DNA of 51,701 nucleotides from Chitinophagaceae bacterium (lineage in GTDB: Bacteria; Bacteroidota; Bacteroidia; Chitinophagales; Chitinophagaceae): assembly GCA_025449645.1 (NCBI GenBank), contig JANWIY010000125.1, positions 1-51,701 of the forward strand. The letters are read 5' to 3'. Numbering within the stretch: the stretch's first letter is position 1; each line of letters opens with the position of its first letter. The translations under genes and the position numbers were made by a program. Under the pieces are notes generated by a model, which had not been told where the DNA came from, ran no database searches, and worked only from the letters and a program-made list of their open reading frames with translations. Below, in pieces: positions 42,666 through 50,513 of the stretch.

Positions 42666-44027
42666 ATGGTACTTAGAAACGCTTCGATCCTGGCAATTGA
42701 CGACGATGTAGATATCCTAACTGCGGTAAGACTCTTACTAAAGACCGAAGCAGCCGAGGTAATCACTGAAAAAAATCCTGAAAACATCAGGTCGCTTCTT
42801 TATAAAAAGAGGTTTGACATCATTTTACTGGACATGAATTTTAATAGCGCCATCAATACCGGCAATGAAGGTCTGTATTGGCTCCGCAAGATAAGGGAAT
42901 GGGACGCAGCCTCTTCCGTAATTATGATCACAGCCTATGGAGATATTGACCTGGCCGTGCGTTCCCTGAAGGATGGTGCTGTGGATTTTGTTGTTAAGCC
43001 CTGGCATAATGAGAAGTTGATCAATATTATCCGGGAAACCCTGCAGCGAAAGGACGGATCCCCGGCAATGAAAGTGGCCGAAATCACACAGAACGGAGAA
43101 AATACGCCGGTTATCGGGCAATCACCTGCCATCCGCGAAATATTAAGTAAGGTAGAAAAGATAGCGCCTACTGAAGCCAACATCCTGATCCTTGGTGAAA
43201 ACGGTACCGGAAAAGACCTGATGGCACGCATGATACACGAAAAATCGCTGCGGTCGGCCAAACAGTTCGTGAAAGTGGACGTCGGCGCTCTCACGGAAAC
43301 ATTATTTGAAAGTGAATTATTCGGGCACAAGAAAGGGGCTTTTACTGATGCCCGTGATGATCGCACAGGCCGGTTTGAAATGGCTTCGGGCGGAACTTTG
43401 TTTTTGGATGAGATCGGTAATATCAGCCTGCAGCAGCAGGCCAAGTTATTATCGGTTCTCCAGAGCAGGCAGGTATCCAGGCTGGGATCCAACCTCCTGA
43501 TACCCATAGATATCCGGCTGATTTGCGCCACCAACCTGCCACTTTCTGAGCTCGCCAACGAGGCGCGTTTCCGAAAAGACCTGATCTACCGTATCAACAC
43601 AGTTGAAATCGTGATGCCGCCGCTCAGGAAAAGGCCGGAAGACATAACCTCCCTGGCCCATGAATTTGCCCACCTGTATTCAGGGAAATATCTCAAACGC
43701 ACGCTGGAGCTTGATAACAGGGCAATCGAAAAACTCAAGGGATACCACTTTCCAGGCAATGTGCGCGAATTGCAATACAGCATTGAGCGGGCTGTGATCA
43801 TGAGTGAAGGCGATGAGATCCATGCTGAAGATATTATTTTCTCCCCGCTTGAAACCGTGCGGGAAGTGGAGGATGCACCGGACAGGGACCTTACACTGAG
43901 CACCATGGAAAAAAATACCATACTAAAAGTGATCGAGAAACACCATGGCAATATTTCAAGGGCTGCCCGTGAACTCGGGCTTACCCGAACCGCACTATAC
44001 CGCCGGCTAAGCAAATACGATATTTAA
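42666..44027 (+). CDS. NtrC-family (sigma-54-dependent) response regulator
   Basis: A 453-residue regulator with three domains. Receiver (about 8-125): LAIDDDVDI, phospho-Asp in IILLDMNFN near 56, and Lys in VVKPWHNEK. AAA+ central domain (about 145-375): Walker A ILGENGTGKDLMARMIH near 176, the sigma-54 contact loop KKGAFTDARDDRTGRFE near 222, Walker B GGTLFLDEIGN near 242, and the arginine-finger region RFRKDLIYRIN. Fis-type HTH at the C terminus: NISRAARELGLTRTALYRRL. The contact loop reads GAFTDA instead of the canonical GAFTGA. It precedes its kinase by 96 bp and is divergent from the exporter operon, which is its likely target. Confidence 0.92.
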   Translation: MVLRNASILAIDDDVDILTAVRLLLKTEAAEVITEKNPENIRSLLYKKRFDIILLDMNFNSAINTGNEGLYWLRKIREWDAASSVIMITAYGDIDLAVRSLKDGAVDFVVKPWHNEKLINIIRETLQRKDGSPAMKVAEITQNGENTPVIGQSPAIREILSKVEKIAPTEANILILGENGTGKDLMARMIHEKSLRSAKQFVKVDVGALTETLFESELFGHKKGAFTDARDDRTGRFEMASGGTLFLDEIGNISLQQQAKLLSVLQSRQVSRLGSNLLIPIDIRLICATNLPLSELANEARFRKDLIYRINTVEIVMPPLRKRPEDITSLAHEFAHLYSGKYLKRTLELDNRAIEKLKGYHFPGNVRELQYSIERAVIMSEGDEIHAEDIIFSPLETVREVEDAPDRDLTLSTMEKNTILKVIEKHHGNISRAARELGLTRTALYRRLSKYDI

Positions 44028-44050
44028 TTAAATTGAAACCAACAGTCTTC

Positions 44051-44106
44051 GTCCGCCCAAACCTTAGCGCAGGCGGACCGCCCGCCTTGGCCAGGATTCC
44101 GGCGGG
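44051..44106. repeat. Pair of GC-rich hairpins between regulator and kinase genes
   Basis: Two consecutive inverted repeats: GTCCGCC / GGCGGAC (44051-44057 with 44072-44078) and CCCGCC / GGCGGG (44081-44086 with 44101-44106), each with a 14-nt loop. They resemble REP-type palindromes and would form stable RNA hairpins between two co-transcribed genes. Confidence 0.6.
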
Positions 44107-44123
44107 TAAATTAAAAAAAAACC

Positions 44124-45464
44124 ATGTTCAAAAAATTTGAACTTCGAATACTCATCCGTGTTATAATCCTTTTTGCCGTGCTTTGTCTCACGGCCGTTGT
44201 CGTCATTCAGGCCCAGTTTATTTACCTGATCATTCTCCTCCCTGTGCTGGCTTACGAATTCAGTGATTTTTACCGGTTCTTCCGTAAAACCCAGGACGAG
44301 CTGGAACAATTTGTCGAGTCGGTGCATTACCGTGATTTTTCAAGGCATTTTGATGTAAACCGGGCACCTGTTGAACTCAAAACGATGCGCAGGGGCTTTA
44401 ACGACATCAACAGTACGTTTAAAGTGATCAGCCGTGAAAGGGAAACACAGTTCCTTTATCTGCAGAAGATCCTGGAATTGGTGGAAACGGGTATTTTGTC
44501 CTATGAAGTGGCCAGCGGAGATGTTGTCTGGATGAATGAGTCCCTGAAAAAAATCCTCGGCATACCATATCTGAAAACCATGCACTCCCTTGAAAAAAGA
44601 GACCCTTATTTATTCAAAGAGATTCAGCAGCTGCAGCCGGGAATGGGCAAGATCGTTTCCATTTCCAGGGACAACGGCATCGTAAAAGTGCTGGCCTCGG
44701 CAACCGGTTTTCAAACCGACAATAAAATGTTCAAACTGGCCGCATTCCAGAATGTAAATGAGGCGCTGGACGAAACGGAGGCCAGGGCCTGGCAGAAATT
44801 GCTGAGCGTGATGACCCACGAGATCATGAATTCAGTAGCACCCATTTCTTCACTGGCGGACACGATGCTGGACAGGCTTAAGAAGGCCACCGAACTCATG
44901 CGTGAACAACCAGCGGCCATCGAAGACCTGGAACTGGGCATCGATACCATCCGGCGGAGGAGCGAAGGCCTGCTTAAGTTTGCCGAAACCTATCGCAATC
45001 TCAATAAGATCATTTCGCCCACCCTGAAAAAAGTTTTGCTCCGCGATTTATTTGAAAACCTGAACCAGCTGATGCTGCCTACACTTGAGCAAAAAAATGT
45101 AAAGCTCGAGATCACACTACAAAACCCGGAACTGTGCTATGAAATGGATGCGGCCCTGATTGAACAGGTGCTGATCAACCTGCTGGTGAACGCTATCGAA
45201 GCCGCAAAAGATAAGCCGCATCCCCGAATTCAGCTTTCAGCATTCAATGCCAACAATAATAAGATCAATATTAAGGTAGCCGACAATGGTTGCGGAATCC
45301 CCCCGGGCCTGATGGACAGGATTTTTATTCCTTTTTTCAGTACCAGGAAAAACGGAAGCGGTATCGGGCTCAGTCTAAGCCAGCAGATCCTGATGTTGCA
45401 TAAAGGAAGCATTCAGGTGCAATCTGTCGAAAATGAAGGATCTGTATTTACCTTGCATTTATGA
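44124..45464 (+). CDS. Sensor histidine kinase (NtrB-like)
   Basis: A 446-residue kinase with two adjacent N-terminal membrane helices (about 10-50) and almost no periplasmic loop, so it likely senses membrane or cytosolic signals. A PAS-like segment (about 105-215) precedes the H-box VMTHEIMNSVAPISSLADT (phosphorylated His near 234) and the ATPase domain: N-box EQVLINLLVNAIEA, G1 VADNGCGIPPG, G2 NGSGIGLSLSQQI. It should phosphorylate the NtrC-type regulator just upstream. Two GC-rich hairpins lie between the two genes and could set their relative expression. Confidence 0.92.
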   Translation: MFKKFELRILIRVIILFAVLCLTAVVVIQAQFIYLIILLPVLAYEFSDFYRFFRKTQDELEQFVESVHYRDFSRHFDVNRAPVELKTMRRGFNDINSTFKVISRERETQFLYLQKILELVETGILSYEVASGDVVWMNESLKKILGIPYLKTMHSLEKRDPYLFKEIQQLQPGMGKIVSISRDNGIVKVLASATGFQTDNKMFKLAAFQNVNEALDETEARAWQKLLSVMTHEIMNSVAPISSLADTMLDRLKKATELMREQPAAIEDLELGIDTIRRRSEGLLKFAETYRNLNKIISPTLKKVLLRDLFENLNQLMLPTLEQKNVKLEITLQNPELCYEMDAALIEQVLINLLVNAIEAAKDKPHPRIQLSAFNANNNKINIKVADNGCGIPPGLMDRIFIPFFSTRKNGSGIGLSLSQQILMLHKGSIQVQSVENEGSVFTLHL

Positions 45465-45503
45465 TTTTTTACTGTTGACTTCCTCATTTTTACTTTGAAC
45501 AGC

Positions 45504-46256
45504 ATGAACGAGAAATTGCGCATCGGCATAACATCATGCGGAAAGTATGATAATTACCGGCTCTGGATAGAAGGATCCGGTGAGGCTGAAGCTGTTCGCC
45601 TCAGCCATTCCCTGAACAATGCGGATGAATTTGCCAAATGTAATGGCCTGGTGCTGACCGGTGGCGAGGATGTGAGTCCGGAATTGTACGGCAGACCCGA
45701 ATATACCAGGGAATATGTGCTGAAAGAAATTATCCCGGAACGTGACTATTTTGAATTTGGAGTGATCAGGCAGGCACTGGATCAGAAAAAGCCCATCCTG
45801 GGAATTTGCCGGGGGCTGCAGGTGATGAACGTTTATCTGGGTGGAACGCTTATACCTGACATTCCCGCTCTCCTGCATTCCGCTTTTCATGGAAAAATAA
45901 GCGGCTCAGATCAGCCGCACATGATAACCATAGTACCTGACTCCCTGCTTCAGCTGGTTAGCGGCGTGGAAACAGGTCTCGTGAATTCCGCCCACCACCA
46001 ATCTGCCGACAGGCCGGGCAAAGATTTAAAAGTAACAGCGTTTGGGGATACTGATATCGTAGAAGCCATGGAATGGACAAAATCAGGGGGGCAATCCTGG
46101 CTTTTGCTGATTCAATGGCACCCGGAAAGAATGCCTGATCAAACCAGCCCGCTTACGCAACGCATACGGAATGCTTTTCTTGAGGCCTGCCGGAGCTTCC
46201 GGATAACTAACGAGAATACCTATCTGAATCCTGCCCGGCGTGCTGCAAGGACCTGA
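45504..46256 (+). CDS. Class-I glutamine amidotransferase-like hydrolase (PuuD type)
   Basis: A 250-residue protein of the peptidase C26 / gamma-glutamyl-gamma-aminobutyrate hydrolase group. The nucleophile Cys lies in KPILGICRGLQVMNVYLGGTL (near 97), and the catalytic His-Glu pair lies in IQWHPERM (near 212). LTGGEDVSPELYG near 52 is typical of the group. It may hydrolyse gamma-glutamyl conjugates, but no putrescine pathway gene is near, so the substrate is open. The frame opens at a TTG at 45495; I take the ATG. It starts 39 bp after the kinase stop on the same strand and could be in the same transcript. Confidence 0.86.
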   Translation: MNEKLRIGITSCGKYDNYRLWIEGSGEAEAVRLSHSLNNADEFAKCNGLVLTGGEDVSPELYGRPEYTREYVLKEIIPERDYFEFGVIRQALDQKKPILGICRGLQVMNVYLGGTLIPDIPALLHSAFHGKISGSDQPHMITIVPDSLLQLVSGVETGLVNSAHHQSADRPGKDLKVTAFGDTDIVEAMEWTKSGGQSWLLLIQWHPERMPDQTSPLTQRIRNAFLEACRSFRITNENTYLNPARRAART

Positions 46257-46640
46257 GTTCCGGCAAGACCAGAAAAGATTGATTCATAGGATATTTCAAT
46301 TGGAAGGTTAGGTTTTTTCCCTGAACAGGACAATTCGAAGGGTCTTTTCCCAGGCGTCTGGCAAAAGAATTGATGGAAAAAAGGATGAGGGTTTTCGGAA
46401 AATGTAGATAAATTTGAAAAGTCGAATGGTTTTTATTCAGTCGAGAATCTTATTTTTGTCACATATCCTGTCAATTTCCACCGGTTCCTTCAAAATCCCA
46501 TCCACTTAAAGCCACGCATCGTCCCCAACTGAAATCTGTCCCATACCTGTTGCAGACCTTTTTTGTCATTAAAGAATCTGATCAAGATTTCTGTTAAAGA
46601 TCTCTGTGGATAAACCGATTAACAGTTTAATGAAATGATT
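46257..46640. other. Intergenic region before the T9SS protein gene
   Basis: 384 bp without a gene. A weak hairpin with one mismatch lies at 46344-46367 (CTTTT...AAAAG, no T-run after it). A perfect -7 box sits at 46451-46458. Between that box and the gene I see no open frame, repeat array or recognised riboswitch. Confidence 0.55.
46451..46458 (+). promoter_or_regulatory. Bacteroidota -7 element upstream of the T9SS protein
   Basis: TATTTTTG fits TAnnTTTG exactly, but the -33 position is poor. It would give an untranslated leader of about 180 nt. Confidence 0.33.
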
Positions 46641-47915
46641 ATGAAAAAATTTTACCTACTGATTCTCACAACGGGTTTTTTACTTACTTCTTTAATTTCG
46701 CAGGCGCAATTTGCAGGCGTATTTTCGACAATTCCAAATGACGGGAACAATCATATTTTATCAGATGTTTCCATCTGGGAACCACCGGGAGAGCCCCCGG
46801 CTCATTGCAACAATTGCGAAATTATTATTAACTGCGATGTCACTTTAGATGCGACATCTGTCGATATCCAGTTATCCAATAATTCCCTTGTTCAGATAAA
46901 CGGAGGCGTTACTTTTACCATTGATAACTACCTCCAGCTTTTTAATACACAGATTATCGTTGGGAGCGATGCGACAACAGCTGCTTCGGTCATTGTAAAT
47001 GACCAGGTGGACCTGAATGGCACTTCCAGCGTTCAACTAGCAAATGTCAACACCTTTATCGATGCAAACAATGCCGCTTTGAATCCCATTAGCGGACCTC
47101 ATTTTGTATATGGTAGTGCAACAAACAAGGTTGCGGGGCTTTATTTTATTACCCCTACTGATCCTTTTGGCTTTACATTTACTTTGAGTGCCATTGGGAT
47201 TGGCAGTTCAACTGCTAGTATGGCTCAATACAACCTCAATTGCTTCCCTGCTATTCCTGCATCACCCAACAATTGCGCATCTGGTATTGTATTCGGTCCC
47301 GCCACAACATCACTGGATCCCTCAGTTCCCTCAGAAGGTCTGATATTTATGGAATCGGCCACACTGCCTGTTGAACTCGTGCAATTCGTCGCCACCAGGA
47401 ATCCGGACCAGACCATCCGCCTCTCATGGGCGACGGCTCAGGAAATCAATTCAGGTTCATTTGATGTGGAAAGAAGCGCGGATCTGGTCAGCTGGACAAA
47501 AATTGGCAACGTTAAGGCCAAAGGATATGCGTCAACTACAACCAACTATAGCTATACTGATGAATTTCCGCTCGCGGGCACAGGCTATTACCGGTTGAAA
47601 ATGATTGACCTGGATGGTAAATTCCTGTACAGCAAGATACTGACCGTTTCTTCCGATAACAGCATTCAGCCGCTCGTGGTTTATAGCAACCCATTCAGCG
47701 ATGCGATCAGGGTGAAAGTAAATGTGGACAGGGCTGAAAACCTGACCCTTATTGTATCTGACATTATTGGCAAAACCTATTTAAAACAATCATATAACGC
47801 CCAGGCAGGCGATAACCTGATCAACCTGGTGCCGGCCGGTGCTGCCAGCGGAATGTACATTCTGCATATTCAGGGAAACACCTATGAGCAGACCGTTAAA
47901 CTGGTTAAGCAGTAA
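46641..47915 (+). CDS. Secreted protein with T9SS type A sorting domain
   Basis: About 424 residues. A signal peptide (MKKFYLLILTTGFLLTSLISQAQ) is followed by a beta-strand-rich region (about 25-240), perhaps a beta-helix or sheet with many Asn, Thr and Val. An FN3-like segment (LPVELVQFVATRNPDQTIRL, about 248-345) follows, of the sort that often precedes sorting domains. The last 75 residues (YSNPFSDAIRVKV ... SGMYILHIQGNTYEQTVKLVKQ) are the type A C-terminal sorting domain used by the type IX secretion system, which carries cargo to the cell surface. Function of the passenger is unknown. An alternative ATG two codons upstream (46635) exists. Confidence 0.88.
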   Translation: MKKFYLLILTTGFLLTSLISQAQFAGVFSTIPNDGNNHILSDVSIWEPPGEPPAHCNNCEIIINCDVTLDATSVDIQLSNNSLVQINGGVTFTIDNYLQLFNTQIIVGSDATTAASVIVNDQVDLNGTSSVQLANVNTFIDANNAALNPISGPHFVYGSATNKVAGLYFITPTDPFGFTFTLSAIGIGSSTASMAQYNLNCFPAIPASPNNCASGIVFGPATTSLDPSVPSEGLIFMESATLPVELVQFVATRNPDQTIRLSWATAQEINSGSFDVERSADLVSWTKIGNVKAKGYASTTTNYSYTDEFPLAGTGYYRLKMIDLDGKFLYSKILTVSSDNSIQPLVVYSNPFSDAIRVKVNVDRAENLTLIVSDIIGKTYLKQSYNAQAGDNLINLVPAGAASGMYILHIQGNTYEQTVKLVKQ

Positions 47916-47944
47916 TATGATTTGATAATCACTGTTCAGTTGTC

Positions 47945-47985
47945 TGCCACTGTTCGGGAGGAATAAGAGTCCCCTGACAGTGGCA
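47945..47985 (+). terminator. Probable intrinsic terminator of the T9SS gene
   Basis: A 9-bp perfect outer stem, TGCCACTGT / ACAGTGGCA, encloses an inner GGGA/TCCC pairing and is followed by a T-rich stretch, 30 bp after the stop codon. Confidence 0.6.
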
Positions 47986-48023
47986 TTTCGTTTTGACTAA
48001 CGGTAATGGAGAACCGATTTTTC

Positions 48024-48104
48024 AAAGTAAAAAGTAAAAAGTAAAAATATGAGCGCATTTTTGCTCATATTTTTACTTTTTAATTTTTACTTTTTACTTT
48101 TTAA
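48024..48104. repeat. AT-rich heptad hairpin array n
   Basis: Left units of AAAGTAA type lead into a stem ending ATGAGC; the right arm begins GCTCAT and continues with TTTTTAC and TTTTTAA units. Stem and loop are near perfect, making this the most complete hairpin of the AT-rich class. It lies downstream of the T9SS gene terminator. Confidence 0.8.
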
Positions 48105-48222
48105 TGGGAAAAATGATCCCAAATCAGGAACAAAAATGAGCCTGGCAATGTGACAATTCCTTCATTATCATATTCCGAATGTCTGGTATAGAACTTGAAA
48201 GAAGGGGGGAAACTCAGCCACC

Positions 48223-48765
48223 ATGATACAGGATATGTCAGTTCAGGTACTCGGCGAAAAGATGAAGGAATTGGAAAATGCCCTCTTTGTTTCTGAAGCG
48301 GGCTCCTTGTCAAGGCTTCCCACCCATATCGTGCAGATTGCAGAAGTGGACGAGGAAGGGAACGCTTGGTTCATCATACCAAGGCCTACGCAGGTAATAG
48401 AATCTTTCGATGAGGACATGCCCGCCAAACTGGATTTCTTTAAGAAAGGGAAAGGCTTTTATTTAAAATTGCGGGGATTGGCCACCCTTGTTCATGCAGA
48501 AGCCGGACTGCCGAAGACCCGGATTTTCCAGGAATTAGCAGAATCTTTTAAAAAGAAAAAATTGGTTGCAGTGAAACTTAAAATGCAATCCGCTGAATAT
48601 TTTGAAAATACACCCAGAACAGGCATGAACCCTGTCAGGAGCATTGCCACCCTGATGATTAACTGGCTGATCGACCCATTATTTGAAATGAAAGAGCAGG
48701 AATGGGTGACGATACCTGTTTATGCAAACGGTCACGGTCAACTGGCAACTTCACAGGAGGGTTGA
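48223..48765 (+). CDS. Small protein, possibly PNPOx-like flavin split-barrel
   Basis: A 180-residue protein I do not recognise with certainty. VQIAEVDEEGNAWFIIPRPTQVIESF (near 37-62), LDFFKKGKGFYLKLRGLATLVHAEAG (near 70-95) and LVAVKLKMQSAEYFEN (near 113-128) resemble the strand order of general stress proteins of the pyridoxamine 5'-phosphate oxidase-like fold: substrate, spin-like strand, then the YFE/YWE end. FMN binding cannot be confirmed. Its last 28 bp overlap the convergent OsmC gene. A second ATG at 48235 is a possible start. Confidence 0.6.
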   Translation: MIQDMSVQVLGEKMKELENALFVSEAGSLSRLPTHIVQIAEVDEEGNAWFIIPRPTQVIESFDEDMPAKLDFFKKGKGFYLKLRGLATLVHAEAGLPKTRIFQELAESFKKKKLVAVKLKMQSAEYFENTPRTGMNPVRSIATLMINWLIDPLFEMKEQEWVTIPVYANGHGQLATSQEG

Positions 48766-49211
48766 TGGCGAACTGGAAAATTGCAACTATTCGCAATAAA
48801 ACAATACTGATGCGCTTTATCGTGAAGCGCATTTACTTTTTCAATCATGGAAGCTTCTTTTACGATGACGCGCGGCCTTAGCATAACTTCCGTAAATCTT
48901 CCATTGCCATCTGCTGCTTCTTCCATGGTACCTGAGGCAGCATCCGAATATTCCATAACGATCACGGAAGACGCCGAGCAGAAATGCAGAAACGAAAGCA
49001 TGTGGCATGCGGATAACGCAGCGACCAGCATTTCCTCAGGATTATATTTGCCTGGATCGCCCCGAAAAACAGGATCAGAAGAACCCTCAATGACAGGTTT
49101 GCCATTAGTTGTCACTGTGTAGGCTCTTTCATAGGCCCGGTAGGTCTCGGTTCCTTTTCCGGTATTGCCGGTCCAGCAGAGAGTGGTATTGTATTGATGG
49201 AGTTTGGACAA
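48738..49211 (-). CDS. OsmC family protein, second copy
   Basis: About 157 residues. Family features: TGNTGKGTETYRAYERAY near 14, DPGKYNPEEMLVAALSACHMLSFLHFC near 55 (reactive Cys), AHQYCFIANSCNFPV near 138 (second Cys). The form SACHMLSFLH is the YhfA-like or general OsmC kind. The open frame runs to an ATG at 49277, but that extension would be translated repeat sequence of array o; the TTG at 49211, giving SKLHQYNTTLCWTGN, fits the family. It overlaps the upstream convergent gene by 28 bp at the 3' end. Confidence 0.85.
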   Translation of the reverse strand: MSKLHQYNTTLCWTGNTGKGTETYRAYERAYTVTTNGKPVIEGSSDPVFRGDPGKYNPEEMLVAALSACHMLSFLHFCSASSVIVMEYSDAASGTMEEAADGNGRFTEVMLRPRVIVKEASMIEKVNALHDKAHQYCFIANSCNFPVRHQPSCEVAS

Positions 49212-49303
49212 TTGATAATTTGATAATTTGAAAATGTGTAAATATGAAAATGAAAGGTTATCCTTCGGGAAATCCAATCGACCATCAACTGTCAGCCATC
49301 AAC
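49212..49303. repeat. Chimeric array o (OsmC / mnmA)
   Basis: The left part (49212-49253) is of the octad class: TAATTTGA twice, then AAATGTGT and AAATATGA units. The right part (49283-49303) is of the heptad class: CCATCAA-like units. The two halves cannot pair with each other, unlike in every other element in this window. It lies directly upstream of the OsmC start and 5-10 bp after the mnmA stop. Confidence 0.7.
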
Positions 49304-49308
49304 GGAAT

Positions 49309-50409
49309 TCACACCCTGACCGCATTACGAATAATCCCTCCTCCAATCACATCGTTCCCTTCATAGAAAACGGCACTTTGCCCGGGCGCAATACTTTTAA
49401 CGGGTTCGTAAAATTGAACGCGCACCTGATTATCTGCGGGATATAGGTTACTGAGGGTTCCCTTATCCTTATACCTGATTTTTGTGAGCGCTTCGAGACC
49501 ATCGGGAATCAATTCGTACTTCATGAGGTTAAGCCCTGCGACCAATAAGCTTTGGCCGGCCAGGTCGCTTTCTTCGCCGAGTACAATCGTATTATTTTCC
49601 GGATGGATTTCTGTTACATAAACCGGTCTGCCCAGCGCCAGGTCAAGGCCCTTCCGCTGGCCGATTGTATAGAAGGGATAACCACGGTGCTTGCCAATGA
49701 TATTCCCCTTGCTGTCAACAAAGCTTCCCCCTTCCACAGCGGATTCCAGCGCAGGATTTTTTTTCTTCAGAAAATTGCGGTAGTCGTTATCAGGCACAAA
49801 ACAAATCTCATAGCTTTCGCTTTTAAGTGCAAGCTCCGGATATCCATAGTCTATGGCCATTTGCCTTATCAGCGTCTTTCGGAAATTTCCCAGCGGCAGC
49901 AGGGTACGACTGAGCAGATCCTGCTGCAGACCCCAGAGCACATAACTCTGATCCTTCAATTCATCAATTCCCCTGCTAAGGAAATACCTGTCACCACGCC
50001 GCTGTATATTGGCATAATGACCGGTAGCAATAAAATCGCATTCTAATGCATCGGCTCTTTTTAAAAGCGCCCTCCATTTGATATGGGTATTGCACATTAC
50101 GCAGGGATTGGGCGTTCGGCCCGCAAGATATTCTTCGACGAAATTGTCAATAACCGCTGTTCCGAATTCGTCCCGGATATCGAGTACAAAATGCGGAAAT
50201 CCGTGCTGGACGGCGGCCATACGTGCGTCATTAAAACTATCCAGGTTGCAGCAACCGGTTTCTTTTTTGGAAGATCCCGACCTGGCATAATCCCAGGTCT
50301 TCATTGTAATGCCAATCACTTCATAACCCTGGTCATGAAGCATCAGCGCGGTAATGGTACTGTCAATACCCCCGCTCATCGCTACCAACACTTTTCCATT
50401 ACGGCTCAT
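49309..50409 (-). CDS. mnmA: tRNA-specific 2-thiouridylase
   Basis: A 366-residue enzyme that thiolates U34 in tRNAs for Lys, Glu and Gln. The PP-loop VLVAMSGGIDSTITALML (residues 5-22), the first catalytic Cys in TPNPCVMCN (near 92) and the second in SESYEICFVPD (near 192) are present, with the IGQRKGL segment and C-terminal beta-barrel. The frame is open to 50433, but the ATG at 50409 gives MSRNGKVLVAM and lies 5 bp from a perfect -7 box, so I take it. The MnmA reaction needs a sulfur relay from a cysteine desulfurase, not encoded here. Confidence 0.95.
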   Translation of the reverse strand: MSRNGKVLVAMSGGIDSTITALMLHDQGYEVIGITMKTWDYARSGSSKKETGCCNLDSFNDARMAAVQHGFPHFVLDIRDEFGTAVIDNFVEEYLAGRTPNPCVMCNTHIKWRALLKRADALECDFIATGHYANIQRRGDRYFLSRGIDELKDQSYVLWGLQQDLLSRTLLPLGNFRKTLIRQMAIDYGYPELALKSESYEICFVPDNDYRNFLKKKNPALESAVEGGSFVDSKGNIIGKHRGYPFYTIGQRKGLDLALGRPVYVTEIHPENNTIVLGEESDLAGQSLLVAGLNLMKYELIPDGLEALTKIRYKDKGTLSNLYPADNQVRVQFYEPVKSIAPGQSAVFYEGNDVIGGGIIRNAVRV

Positions 50410-50414
50410 GGGCG

Positions 50415-50422
50415 CAAAGATA
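50415..50422 (-). promoter_or_regulatory. Bacteroidota -7 element at mnmA
   Basis: Minus-strand TATCTTTG is a perfect -7 box, 5 bp before the ATG at 50409. It would give a nearly leaderless message and supports that start over 50433. Confidence 0.38.
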
Positions 50423-50513
50423 CTTATTCCCACAAAATAGTATTTTCTCAGCTCGCTAAATCCTGTAAATTGCCATTTCTAACAATTTTAAGTACGCAGC
50501 TAAATTTTAAGTT

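Larger units (their letters stand above)
47916..48222. other. Intergenic region after the T9SS protein gene
   Basis: 307 bp without a gene. It holds a strong hairpin at 47945-47985 and the AT-rich array n at 48024-48104; the remaining 118 bp before the next gene show no recognised element. Confidence 0.6.

Noticed and set aside
45468-45494. Possible remnant of an AT-rich/TTGAC array before the amidotransferase gene
   Set aside because: Only isolated unit-like pieces (TTTTTAC, GTTGAC) without phase or an inverse arm.
49212-49277. N-terminal extension of the second OsmC protein
   Set aside because: The extra residues would be a translation of array o units; the family N terminus fits the TTG at 49211.
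11155-49303. Repeat arrays as CRISPR loci
   Set aside because: Units are 7-8 bp, contiguous, without spacers, and arms are inverted; no cas genes are present.
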